This document shows, piece by piece, positions 1-11,565 of a stretch of 64,000 bases of DNA. The stretch covers positions 3,254,979 through 3,318,978 of the forward strand of contig NC_087383.1 in the NCBI RefSeq assembly GCF_963675165.1. Direction: 5' to 3'. A model generated the notes under the pieces. That model did not search any database and was not told where the DNA came from. It saw nothing but the letters and a program-made list of their open reading frames with translations. The stretch comes from Halichondria panicea (taxonomy: Eukaryota; Porifera; Demospongiae; Suberitida; Halichondriidae). The position numbers and the translations under genes were made by a program. Every line of letters begins with the position of its first letter. Positions within the stretch are counted from its first letter, which is position 1.

Positions 1-819
1 TCACGTGCGAGTCATGTTACTTTGTGCACAGTGTTTGTGTAGAAGTATCAGTAGTTCGACACTCTTCTCTTCTTATGCACTCTTGGTACTACTGAGTCTG
101 TAGTAAAGTGAATGTGTCTATTCAGCAAAAAAAATTAATTTGCTAACTTAGTTAGCTAAGCTGTTAGTGTATAATTATGCACATGCAGTACTCTGTTGAC
201 TTGCTATACCTCTGTTGATTTGAGCCAGTATATGGGAGTTGTTTTAGTTACAGGTATATAGAGACAGATGAGAGGACATAAAGAAAGTTATGAGTCTGAT
301 TAAATCTAGTAACCACAGTAGTACTATAGACAACGCCCATTTACTGTGCACATGACAAGCAACTTGCAAAACACAGTAGTAATTGTGCACTGTGGAAATG
401 CATTGTGCCATTTATGGCAAATACACAATAGCTGTTAATTGTATTGTAACCTCAACGTTGCTTACGTGTCGCCATGAAACATGTGGCGCATACTCTTGAT
501 TAAAATGGCATAGTGAGAAAAAAAATCAGTCTCTTTTGAGCTAGGGTGACTAAAAAGCTTTGTGGATCCTGTGTGTTAGGTATCTGGATGTCGTAACATC
601 TATATATAGGTTTCCTAAAGATTATCAATGTATCTGCTTCTGCTACTCAAGGAAGCAATAGACTTGACGCTTCACTTTTGCATTGTGGGAAAGTGTATGC
701 TTGTGGCATACGTAAAAAAACAATAACTATATATGACGTCGGAAACATGACATCAGTATACTGAGCAAAAAGGGATGTAATGTTTTAATCTACCCAAACA
801 AGTCCTTTCCATCACTCAC
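1..819. other. No recognisable gene at left edge
   Basis: I see no exon here on either strand. On the pattern of the neighbouring genes, exon 5 of the minus-strand receptor (a 72-bp exon encoding an F-E-D/N-x-x-Y-R-V-F-F stretch) should lie within about 150 bp to the left of position 820. It is absent, and so are exons 6-15. The sequence is AT-rich and unremarkable. Confidence 0.5.
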
Positions 820-1734
820 AAAAAAATTTGCACTCAGTCCAGTTATAGGGAGTGGAGATGAGATCATTCTGTTGGCCACCTCAATTCCTGCTTCTTCTAA
901 AGGATCTTGCACTTGTGTCAATGTCTGCAAAGTGACAAACTTAAAATGCAATTATGGTGTTTTACGCTTTTAGTAATTATTGTGACACATGCATGCATAG
1001 ATGTACTGTATGACACGTTTAGTTATACCTCAGTAAACAACCTCTCATCTTGAGTGATGAAGGCAATACGTTTCCAGCCATACTCTCGAATGAGGCTGAC
1101 TATGGCTGGAGTGAAGATTGTGTCAGAGGGGTAGGTACGGAAAAAGTTGGGGAAACGTTCTCTGTTACTCAACTCAGTCAGCGATGAAGCATACGAAATC
1201 TTTACAGAATAGAGAATTGATTAGCTTCAGCTTATAGAAATTACTAATAGCTACTTATAATTATACATCACTACAATACGCATGCTATCCACTTGACCAT
1301 GCATGCACCTGTGAGATACTATTGTGGTGAATGATCTCTGCCACAGGAGTAGAGGCTACTGAGCAGCCACAGCCCAGGAGACCAAGCACAGTCGGATGGG
1401 GTGGAGAAATGGCATCAAAATATTCATTCAGCGACACAGTTCTATCACACTGCAAATTGAGTTTATTTGATCTAGTCCAAGTTAGATCTAGATCTAGAAG
1501 ATCTATACTCACCATTGTGTCCACCACAGGTGTGTGAGTGAGGTTGTAGCCAGGTAGAATGGAGCTGTCAGCATTAATCAGCTCCTCTGCTAACTCAATG
1601 GCTGGGACTGCTCCTGATGAGTCAAAACCTCCTGTAGGTCCAGAAGTAAACAGAGCATATTTCAGCTCTTGACTATGGACAGCTTTAAATAAGCACCCTA
1701 GTAGCAGAGTTAATGCAATAGATGTAACACACAT
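820..1734 (-). CDS. GABA-B-like class C GPCR, 5' fragment (copy 1)
   Basis: Four exons homologous to exons 1-4 of the neighbouring receptors are intact and in frame: 1513-1734, 1309-1449, 1029-1199 and 820-924 (213 codons). They encode a signal peptide (starting MCVTSIALTL, ending near AVHSQ), then the start of the Venus-flytrap ligand-binding lobe with the conserved GCGCS and FFRTYPSD motifs. The start is the Met opening the hydrophobic leader, as in the other copies. Exon 4 ends at a good donor (GTGAGT on the minus strand), but no exon 5 is found in the remaining 819 bases, where other copies have it within about 150 bp. It is either a 5' remnant left by unequal crossing-over or a gene with an unusually long intron 4 running out of the window. 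I favour a remnant, but the edge prevents a decision. Confidence 0.75.
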
Positions 1735-1953
1735 CTTTAAATTGCATAAGAGTAAAGACTTATTAAGTTGCAGAACTGATGCACTTGCTAATAATTATAT
1801 ATAGATAATTAATGATCAATTTTGTCAGGATGCAAAACTATAGGGGAGGGGCTGTATAATGTTGCTTGCAACTCTTAAGTGGCTTAAAAAAAAAGTTAAA
1901 CGAGTGTTTTATAACGAGTGTCTCAGTTATAATTATAATCAGCAGTCTGTTCG

Positions 1954-4900
1954 TCAACAATGGTTGAACTCTTCGATTTCTTCAGTGTTGAGGACAATGA
2001 TACTGCAGCCTGTATCTGCAGGTGAACTGGAGATATGAGTATCTATGGTAATCGGCTGGTCGTCAGGATGACAAGTTGAACAGGTCAATGTACGGCCATT
2101 CTGCATATAGGAATATGACTGCCTCAAACACTCTCCATGCATCAATGCACATCATGCCATAACTAACCTGACTCTTCTCTAGAAGACTCTCTAACTCGAC
2201 AATTTTTTCCCTCATTTGAGTTGTCACTTCTCCACTGACAAGGTTTAGGTTCATTTCGTTGGTATTCAGAGTATTGCCAGCTGTATTGAATACATACTCA
2301 CCCTCAGGGTCTCTGTACAAACTCACCATCTGCAAGAATGCATGGGTCATTCATCGTGAGAGCCAATAGAAGTTTTTACTTCAATAACACAGTACATGCA
2401 TGTGAGTACTTCTATAGATACCAACACATACGAATAACACTGCAGTTAAAATTTACTTCGTGAATTTAAAAGTCCGATACATGACATTGCAAGAAAGTAT
2501 AATGATGCGAATTAACCTTAGGAATGAAAATTAGGCCCAGAAAGAATGTTGTGGCCATAAGGAGACTCCCGGAGAAGATGGCTTCAATTATATTGATATA
2601 AATTCCGGGCACTAGTGTGACAATTGCAATGAGCACCAGAGCAATGCTTGAGATGTAGATCACTGCAGCAATGTACTTGGAGTCGTTCAGCAGCTTGATC
2701 TTGATTTTGCGTGTTTGAATAGCGAGGACGATTCCAATGATTTGAAGGATTGCTAGGTATGCAAGTGTCACTACCAGATAGATTGTCTGAATGGTTCCTG
2801 GAAAACACTGATACACCATTTCATTTATCCTTTCTCCAAACTCCTACAAAGCAAGTGTGATTCTTTCATATAATAAGTATTATAGTTATTGCCCAGCCAG
2901 AGTGCAACATGCCATATATTGCGCCATGCACTGGAGCAATATAATGCCCGAGGGCCGCAGGCCCCGAGGGCATTATGTCATCCAGTGCAATATATGGCAT
3001 GTTGCACGAGGGCGCCTGCAATAACTAACTTGTTGCCTAATGACGTTAAACTCGTCTGACTGGTCATATAAATCGTAATAAAAGACATGTGTTTTGAAGG
3101 AATTTAGTTTTGCTGTATTCCATAGTAAATTTTTAGGTTTTCTTCCCACTAGTAGTTATAAAAGTAGTAGCCTATAAAATATAAAAGGGGTTATTGGGTG
3201 GGATGGTGGGGCATAAGTCCCAAATGGATATCTCTTAAAGATATCTACTGCATTTACACACAGTGCAAGTGCATATATATATTCCAGTGCAATAATATAT
3301 GGTAGCCATGGCAGTGATGCAACATGCCATATACTGAGCACTGGATTGCTTTGATCTGCCCACTCACTGGGCAACAATACAAACTAATTGACTTACATTT
3401 CGCCTTTTGTCTTGTGAGTCCTCAGTGAGGCTCAATGGAGATGGATTTGGTTGTAATTGGGGCACGGAAACTTGTATTATCGACAGCAATACACCAACAG
3501 AAGAAATACCGACTACCAGTAGCACCAGCTTCCAGTCATTCAACGTCTAAGTGACAATAGTATAATACTAGTTTATATATTTTGTGCATGTGCCATACTT
3601 TTTTTGAAAGTGATGGGTTGTGGAAAATGTAGTAGACTCTTCCCATTTTGACAAGGATTGCTGAAAAGGCTAAGCTGTAGCCGATCGTATTGAATAGAGA
3701 ATCAGCCTATTTAGCAGACACATGCATCATTCAAGTTGCACAAGTATAATTATGGTATAATGGCACTTACGTAACACCTTATTGCATTCAACTCATATTC
3801 CGTGCTGGGTAGGACTCTGAAGAAGATGGATATGTAATGACAGTAAGCTCCGACAATGATGAAGTAGTTTATGTTGGGGCTGGTTATCTTGACAACCCTG
3901 AAGGAAAAAACAGCCAAGATTGCGTAATAGCTTAAGCCACTCCAAGTTGAAGTTAGTATTGTCCTTATTCATTTAAGGTCGTTGTTTCGCCTTATGAATA
4001 TTATTATTAATTTTTGCAAATGAACACACTATTTTGTGCCACATGGTTATAGTGCGCATTATGCGGATGACCAGAGTATCACTTGGAGTGCATGGCCTTA
4101 CAATATAGCTATTTCTTTCATTACAGGTTAATGACTCACTTCTTTTTTCTCTGCATAAAATTGAAGATCAGGCACACAGTACAGAAGACAAGGCCGACAG
4201 CTGCCAATGTGTAGTAGGGAATCACCAGAGCTAAATTAAATGTAAGGAATTGAGGGACTGGGGTTCCATCACGTGGGATGCCTCCCTCAGAAGCTGCGTG
4301 GGAAAAGTGTAAGTGTAGTGTAACAGTTTGTTAAGTAACAGATTGAATTCTTACATGCAGACAATTACAAACACTGACCAACACTTGATTGGACAACAGA
4401 ATTTGGGTATAGTAGAATGTGAACTACACTTACAAGGAAACACATTACTGCTGTTTACTCCAGGTTTGTAATAGAATTCAACTTCCGAATCATTAACGTT
4501 TTCAGTGAAACCGAAGTACACACGTTCCAAGGTGCTGTTTGTTAATCGATACTGCAAGAACTCCACCTTGTCAACAATTCGTGATCCAGAACTATCAAAC
4601 TTCACTCGTCCCTTATAAAGACGAAAGATTGTACTCAACAATTGTTATTGTTCAGTAGTAATAATGCAAATTGCATGCATACTGTATACACCGCATGCAT
4701 GCTGTATACACAATAAGAAATATGAGCTCCATAATGTTTACTTACAGACACCCCCACAAAGTCTGTTCTCTCCAGGTTCCACCTGATGATGCAGCCCATG
4801 AGCTGATTGGAGTAGGTGAAGTTCTCCAGTGACACCACCTCCCACTCTACACCAGTCTCCTCACCAGTCCCTCCACACCGAGTCATGTTCAATATCTCCT

Positions 4901-6291
4901 CTTTTGTCAGACTGCCAACCATCTCATTGGTCCTGTTCAACGCGATAGCAAATGTCCAGAGAGCATCGTAAGCCACAGTGGCAAAAAATATGTAACTATA
5001 GTTATTGATTAAACTTTCAGTTCGCAAAAGTCTCATACGATAGAAATATTCAAAATCTCCAGGTGTCTGCAAATTCCACATAATTCACATAAAAATGATC
5101 AATATCTCTACTCACCAATCTAGTATCAGTTGTAAGATCTGGTTCATTCAAATTTGGCAGCAACTGAAGTGCAATGGATCTGTGCAGGATCTCTGCTAGT
5201 TGGTCATCAGTGCAGTTTGTTGGCTCTGGGTTGACCTCCTCTGTCCACCACCTGTCCTGGTACCAGCCGTAGGTCAACCACGCATATTTGGGATAAGTGT
5301 ACCCCCTTAAGTAGGCCTGTACAGTTAAATGTAAGTAAGTATACAAACTGGAAAATAAATTACCTCACAAAGAATTAGTCGGCCAACAGCTGAGTAGGTG
5401 TTGAGGAAGAAAACTCTATAGTTATCATCTTCAAACTAGAAAACATGTAAAGTGATTAGTTACATTTAGAGCATGGACATGCTAATTGAAAGGTAAACTT
5501 ACAAAAAAATTGTTTTCTTTGATACTTTGTCTAATCATTGGGAGTAAGGGTGAGATCATTCTAATATCCACATCTATGTTTGCTCTCCTCAGGGGATCTC
5601 TTACTCTCGTTAGAGCCTGCCATAGATAATTATGTTCAATGTCTATCAACCAAAGGATGCCCTTAGCCTACCTCAGTAAACAAGCTCTCATCTTGAGTGA
5701 TGAAGGCAATGCGTCTCCAGCCATACTCTTGAATGAGGCTGACTATGGCTGGGGTAAAGTCAGCATCTGAAGGGTAGGTACGGAAGAAGTTGGGGAAACG
5801 ACTTCTGTCACTCAACTCAATTGAAGATGACACGTACGAAACCTGAAATGTTGCAAATTGTTGAATCTAACATTGAAATGCTGCAAGTTCTAACAAACCT
5901 GTGAGATACTGTTGTGGTGAATGATCTCTGCCACAGGAGTAGAGGCCACTGAGCAGCCACAGCCCAGGAGACCAAGCACAATCGGGTGGGGTGGAGAAAT
6001 GGCATCAAAGTATTCATTTAGTGACCCTGTTCTATCACACTGTTCAAAATACGGTTAATCTAGAGAGCAGACTGAAACTAGGCTCACCATTGTGTCCACC
6101 ACAGGTGTGTGAGTGAGATTGTAGCCATGTAGAATAGAGCTGTCAGCATTAATTAGCTCCTCCGCTAACTCAATGGCTGGGATAACCCCAGATGAGTCGA
6201 AATCTCCAGTGGTTCCAGAAGTGAACAAAGCATACCTCAGTTCTTGACTGTTAGCAGCTCCAAGCAAGAGAATAATAAACAGAATAGCCAT
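1954..6291 (-). CDS. GABA-B-like class C GPCR (copy 2)
   Basis: This is a complete receptor gene; the model gives 858 residues. Exons in coding order: 6088-6291, 5899-6039, 5672-5842, 5503-5616, 5364-5435, 5116-5316, 4746-5066, 4434-4611, 4140-4293, 3771-3897, 3599-3706, 3397-3546, 2517-2843, 2168-2329, 1954-2100; all phases agree. Residues 1-15 are a signal peptide, about 17-465 a Venus-flytrap domain (GCGCSVASTPVAE, FFRTYPSD, GWYQDRWW, ATVAYDALW), about 470-756 seven membrane segments. GABA-B family hallmarks are TSPNINYFIIVGA in TM2, LLNDSKYIAA before TM6 and FIPK after TM7. The tail has a short heptad-like stretch (MREKIVELESLLEKSQ), which in animal GABA-B subunits supports dimerisation. 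It should act as a plasma-membrane G-protein-coupled receptor; the ligand is unknown. The exon-12 donor is a normal GTAAGT here, unlike copies 3-6. The C-terminus (ending EEFNHC) differs from the other copies. Confidence 0.9.
2885..3024. repeat. Foldback miniature element in copy 2 intron 12
   Basis: A 140-bp palindromic insertion. It begins GTTATTGC and ends GCAATAAC, flanked by TA on both sides. The outer arms share GTGCAACATGCCATATATTG, and the centre holds a second GC-rich hairpin (ATAATGCCCGAGG against its complement). A diverged stretch with the same motifs lies at about 3250-3350. It looks like a non-autonomous DNA transposon. Confidence 0.7.
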
Positions 6292-7497
6292 GTTAATTGA
6301 AGGCTCTCCCTAGGTATAAGCAAAACATACAGTAGACTCTACCATAAAAAGCTTTTTCAGGGCGTAGTCTATGCTTGCGAGCGTGAAGTTATGTGGGGGC
6401 GGGGCTGAAGATAGATCATCCCGATGATAGACTGACGTCAGACTACTGGACAATTTTTTATGTGTTAGAGTGCTTACAATAAATTCTACTGGATGCATGA
6501 TAATTATGATCAATTTTGCTTGCACCATAGATACTGTACACTCCAGGGTGTACAGTATCTATGCTTGCACCGTGCCACAGATCTTAGACGCTATGAGGCC
6601 GCCAGCCAATCAGCCCCACCCCTCTTTTTGGAAGCTGATTGTTGTCACACTAATTGGTGCAGCACCTTTGGCTTTGCAGCACATACATGTAACATGAACA
6701 CACATTGACAACATGAAACCACAATGTACTATTGCAGACACTTCGAACCAATTCAAGATTTGTATAGTGTTACTCCTGACATCTCCAGACTTCCACTAAT
6801 AATCCTCTGTTTTTTTAAGCTTTCCATCCTGTGAGCCAACCACTAGATGCCGTAAAATTATCGGAACCTAGTCGTTCAGCTTTCTCCATCAAAATCGTTC
6901 CTTCAGGGAAAACGTTTCTGGAAATTGCAAGTTAACATTGCAAAATACAAATCCTTCAACCTTGACGTGATTCTTATTTTTTAGGATTGTGTCCTACCAC
7001 ACTTAACGTTTCTGTTAACTTTCTTGTTCAAATTTTTGGTTCTTTTTCGACAGCTTTTATCACTTCAAATGTCATCTTTAGAGATAAGTCATTCCTCTTA
7101 TGCATGTCTATGGCTAGAGTGAGGGCCAGGGCTAGAGCGAGAGGAGCTAAATCTATCTACGTTGATATCCCATGTTGTTTTTAATAAAAAGGCAGACATG
7201 GCCACATCAGATGTAATTACGGCGCCAAGCAGTAATTCCCAAGCCTCGATAAGGCCACACTTATTTTGTGGTTTTATAATTATTGTCCAATGCGTGCATG
7301 TGGCCACCAACTTAATTCGTTCTATTTAAACAATTCTGCCTGGGTGCAGAGGCACATGCACTGTTGTATGGGAAATCAGCACGATGATATAATGTCTCAT
7401 GATCAGCTATGATAAAATACAACGACATTGTTTAGTCTAAGAGTTAACTAGTAAGAAATTAGTAGTATCTTTTTCGATATCTGTCATAGTTCCATTG
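6292..7497. other. Intergenic region between copies 2 and 3
   Basis: No exon is supported. It should contain the copy 2 promoter and the copy 3 3' end. Visible landmarks are a GC-box-like GGGGGCGGGGCT at about 6394-6405, a 36-bp palindrome with flanking 9-bp repeats (6518-6571), and a CAGCCCCACCCCTC motif at 6609-6632 that recurs just upstream of copies 3, 4 and 5. Confidence 0.5.
6527..6562. repeat. 36-bp palindrome with 9-bp flanking duplication
   Basis: Perfect 15-bp arms (ATAGATACTGTACAC and its complement) surround a 6-bp loop. The palindrome sits exactly between two copies of GCTTGCACC (6518-6526 and 6563-6571). A perfect 9-bp direct repeat bounding a terminal-inverted-repeat unit is what a transposon insertion leaves, so this may be an extremely reduced element. 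Confidence 0.65.
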
Positions 7498-10400
7498 TCA
7501 GTTTTGGTGGCCATTTGGCTGATAATCTGAATGACACCTTGGACAGCTCAATGTACGGCCATTCTGCATGGGAATATGTTCCATACCTGCCTTAATGCAC
7601 ATACCACAACTAACCTGAAACTGTTTCAGAAGGTGTTCTAATTCAACGATTTTCTCCTTCATTTGAGTCGTTGCATCTCCACTGAAAAGGTTCACGCTTG
7701 TTTCGTTAGTTTGTACTGAATTGTTAGTCTGATTCAACACAAAGTCTCCTTCTGGATCTCGATACAAGCTGATCATCTACAAATGAACAAAAAACTCTCT
7801 ACAACAAGATAGTTCTAGGTCAATAACCACAATTATTAAAAGAGCACAAGCGGAACCCCAAAAAACTTTTTCTATCAACAACTGGCTATTATAAATTATA
7901 TCGATGTCCTTTAGGTATATATAGTATAGTATACCAAATGATCCTTGTAACTGTACAATCCCCAAGTATAGACAGACACACATGTACTGAATATATTGAA
8001 CCTTAGGAATAAAGACGAGGGCCAGGAAGAACGTTGTTCCAACAAGTATGCTTCCGGAGAAGAGGGCCTCCTCGATGTTGATAAACTGATCTGGAATTAT
8101 GACGTTACTTCCAATAAAGAACAAAGCAATGCTTGAGATGTAGATCACTGCAGCAATGTACTTGGAGTCGTTCAGCAGTTTAATCTTGATTTTGCGTGTT
8201 TGAATAGCGAGGACAATTCCGATAATCTGAAGGATTGCTAGATACACAAACGTCACTGTTAGATAGATCGTATGAATAGTTTCTGTATAGCATTGGTATA
8301 CCACTTCGCTTATCCTTTCACCAAATTCCTGTGTGGTAGTATAAAACGTGTAAAATTTTAATTATAGTATTACAATGACATCTGTATCAAGATTCAATCA
8401 CATATTAATTTCCGATGTCTACTTGCATTTCTTGAAAAGGTGTCTGTAGTGACATTTAGTGGATATGGTATTGGTTGAAGCTGTGGCACTGTAACTTGCA
8501 GAACTGCTAGCACAACACCAATTCCAGATATGCCCATTACTATTAGCACCAGCTTCCAGTCTGTCAGTGTCTACATTATAATTATGTACGTTGCATGAGC
8601 GTTGCATGGTGAACGATTTTTCAAATACCTTCTTTCCAAGTGACGGGTTGTGAAAAATGTAGTAGACTCTCCCCATTTTGACTAGAATTGCAGAAAAAGC
8701 CAAGCTGTATCCAATTGTATTTATAGTAGAGACAATCTGCAGAAGAATTAAGAGTCATAAACAAGAAGTACAGCGCAGATACATATACTTGATAATACTT
8801 ACGAAACATCTCACAAATGTGAAGGTGTAATCAGTGCTTGGCAACACTCTCAGATAGATGGATATGTAATGACAGTAAGCTCCCATAATTATGAAGTAGT
8901 TTATGTTGGGGCTGGTCAATTTCACAACTCTGTAATTGTGAGCATATATATATATGCGTATATAAAAACAATGCTATAGATGTTTACAAGAATGCAACTT
9001 AATTGAAACCTTAAGCTTGTTGTCATGATGGCTATCACCTCTTTTTCCTTTGCGTGAAATTGAAGAGTAGACAGACCGTACAGAGGACGAGGCCAACAGC
9101 TGCGAAGATGTAACAGGGAATCACAAGAGCAAAATTGTATGTGATAAACTGAGGCACTGGTCTACCATCTGGTGGGACTCCTCCTTCAAAACCTGCATAT
9201 ACGCATGTGCAATAAAATGCTCGATTCAAATGAGTACAATCGTAGCACTATTATAAACGCTTCCCATCATCTGGGTGTAAAGTGGAATCTTTATCTTTCT
9301 GCAAATAAACACTGGGCGAAATTGTTGGCTGCTCTTACTTGGAAACACAGTGATGTTACTCTCCCCACTCTTGTAAAAAAAATCCGCCTGAGAGTCATTG
9401 ATGTTTTGGGTGAAGCCGAAATATACACGAGATATTACTGATGACTCATTATTTATTAAACGGTACTGGAAAATATCCACAACACCAACAACTCGAGATC
9501 CATCATTATCAAAATTTACTTTCCCCTGTAAAATGTTGAGAGTGTGTAAGAGAGGACACTTTACAGTTGCTATAATTATACGCAGTGACTTACAGACACT
9601 CCCACAAAGTCTGTTTTCTCCAGGTTCCACCTGATGATGCAGCCCATGAGCTGATTGGAGTAGGTGAAGTTCTCCAGTGACACCACTTCCCACTTTACAC
9701 CAGTCTCCTCATCAGTCCCTCCACACCGAGTCATGTTCAATATCTCCTCTCTTTCCAGACTGCCAACCATCTCATTGGTCCTGTTCAGCGCGAGAGCAAG
9801 TGTCCAGAGGGCATCGTAAGCCACGGTGGCAAATAAAGTGTATGTGTAGTTGTTGTCTTGAGTATAGTCTGCAATCCTTCCTTTGTATAAAGAATCAAAT
9901 TCCCTCGGAGTCTGCATTTGGGATAATTAAAACCTCAATATCCATGTAGCTCACCAATCTAGTATCAGTTGTAGAATTTAATTTATTAAGATTTGGCAGC
10001 AACTGAAGTGCACTGGATCTGTGTAGGGCCTCTGCTAGTTGGTTGTCAGTGCAGTTTGTTGGCTCTGGGTTCACCTCCTCTGTCCACCACCTGTTCTGGT
10101 ACCAGCCGTAAGTCAACCACGCATATTTGGGATAAGTGTATCCCTTCAAGTAGGCCTGCATAATTATGACGTTTTGTCACTTTATGTACATATTCGGATT
10201 GATTCCATCGTGTAGTTTACCTCACAAATGATTTGTCTGCCAATAGCTGAGTAGGTATTGAGGAAAAACACTCTATAATCCTCGTCTTCAAACTAAATGT
10301 AGACATGTGAACACATATATACCATGTCAACAGTGTCCTTCCATTACTTACAAAAAAATTTGCACCCAGTCCTCCAGTCATAGGGAGTGGAGATGAGATC

Positions 10401-11325
10401 ATTCTGTTGGCCACCTCAATTCCTGCTTTTTCTAAAGGATCTTGCACTTGTGCCAATGTCTGCAAAATACCAAAAATGCATTTATAGAATTTACGCGTCA
10501 AGGTATAGATCTAATGACATGCATGTTGTGTGCATTTACCTCGGTAAACAAACTATCATCTTGTGTGATGAAAGCAATGCGCCTCCAGCCATACTCTTGA
10601 ATGAGGCTGACTATGGCTGGAGTGAAGATTGTATCAGAGGGGTAGGTACGGAAGAAGTTGAGGAAACTTTCTCTGTTACTCAACTCGGACAATGATGAAG
10701 CATACGAAATCTGTATATATATATGGAGTAGAGTTAGGTATTGCCTGACATGCAGTTTCAAAAGAAGCAATATATCATAATAATACATTGATTACTATAG
10801 ACTAAGTATAGACATCAAGACAATTATTGTATAGATCTCAGTAATAATTTGTATATACAATACTTATGATAATACTGACAGCAACCACGTTAGACTCTAC
10901 CTGTGAGATACTGCTGTGATGAATAATCTCTGCCACTGGAGTAGAGGCCATTGAGCAGCCACAACCCAGGAGACCAAGCACAGTCGGGTGGGGTGGAGAA
11001 ATGGCATCAAAGTACTTATTCAATGAAACAGTTCTATCACACTGCAAATTGGAATTCTTCATGTAGAATTACGCTAGCCTTTACTGCAAACTATACTCAC
11101 CATTGTATCAACCACAGGTGTGTGAGTGAGGTTGTAACCGGGTAGAATAGAGTTGTCAGCATTAATCAGCTCCTCTGCTAACTCAATGGCTGGGACAGCT
11201 CCTGATGAGTCAAAACCTCCAGTAGGTCCAGAACTGAACAGAGCATACCTTAGCTCTTGATTGTGTGCAGCTCCAAGCATAGCTTCAATGAGAAGCACCA
11301 GAATATAAGCACCTTTGACAGCCAT
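7498..11325 (-). CDS. GABA-B-like class C GPCR (copy 3)
   Basis: Complete 15-exon gene, model 836 residues. Exons in coding order: 11101-11325, 10901-11041, 10540-10710, 10352-10459, 10221-10292, 9955-10155, 9594-9911, 9339-9525, 9039-9192, 8803-8929, 8629-8736, 8427-8570, 8002-8328, 7615-7776, 7498-7563. The leader (MAVKGAYILVLL) matches copies 4 and 5, and the rest follows the family plan of Venus-flytrap domain, seven membrane segments and short coiled tail. Intron 12 is short (98 bp) but begins with GC (AAT then GCAAGT on the coding strand) instead of GT; using it keeps the frame. The last exon is shortened: an 8-bp deletion relative to copies 4-6 shifts the frame and stops the protein at NGHQN, while the old tail frame is still legible beyond it. 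The upstream stop of copy 4 is only 240 bp before this start codon. Confidence 0.9.
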
Positions 11326-11565
11326 TATGATAATTATAGTGCTATAATTATAGGCTATTATCTAGTAGCAAAGTAGATCTAGCAACAAAAATTAATATCC
11401 TGTTTCCGATCAGCCCCACCCCTCTTTTTGGAGAGAAACAAAACTGTGTCATTAATATTCTTGACAAATTAAGTACTTATGGGAAATCAGCATAATAATG
11501 TCTCAGTACAATGATAATAATTATGCATTATGCAACGGCAGTGTTAGTAAAGTAAAAATCTAAAA
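11326..11565. promoter_or_regulatory. Compact intergenic spacer between copies 4 and 3
   Basis: This 240-bp gap must hold the 3' end of copy 4 and the promoter of copy 3. It contains the motif GATCAGCCCCACCCCTC at about 11408, followed by TTTTTGGA. The same block precedes copies 4 (19055-19080) and 5 (25528-25552) close to the start codon. Function is inferred from conservation and position only. Confidence 0.4.

Noticed and set aside
2941-2977. GC-rich hairpin resembling a bacterial terminator
   Set aside because: It is the centre of a palindromic transposon in a eukaryotic intron.
7121-7150. Tandem CTAGAG/AGGG-like purine-rich stretch
   Set aside because: Low-complexity sequence without a consistent unit or neighbouring gene feature.
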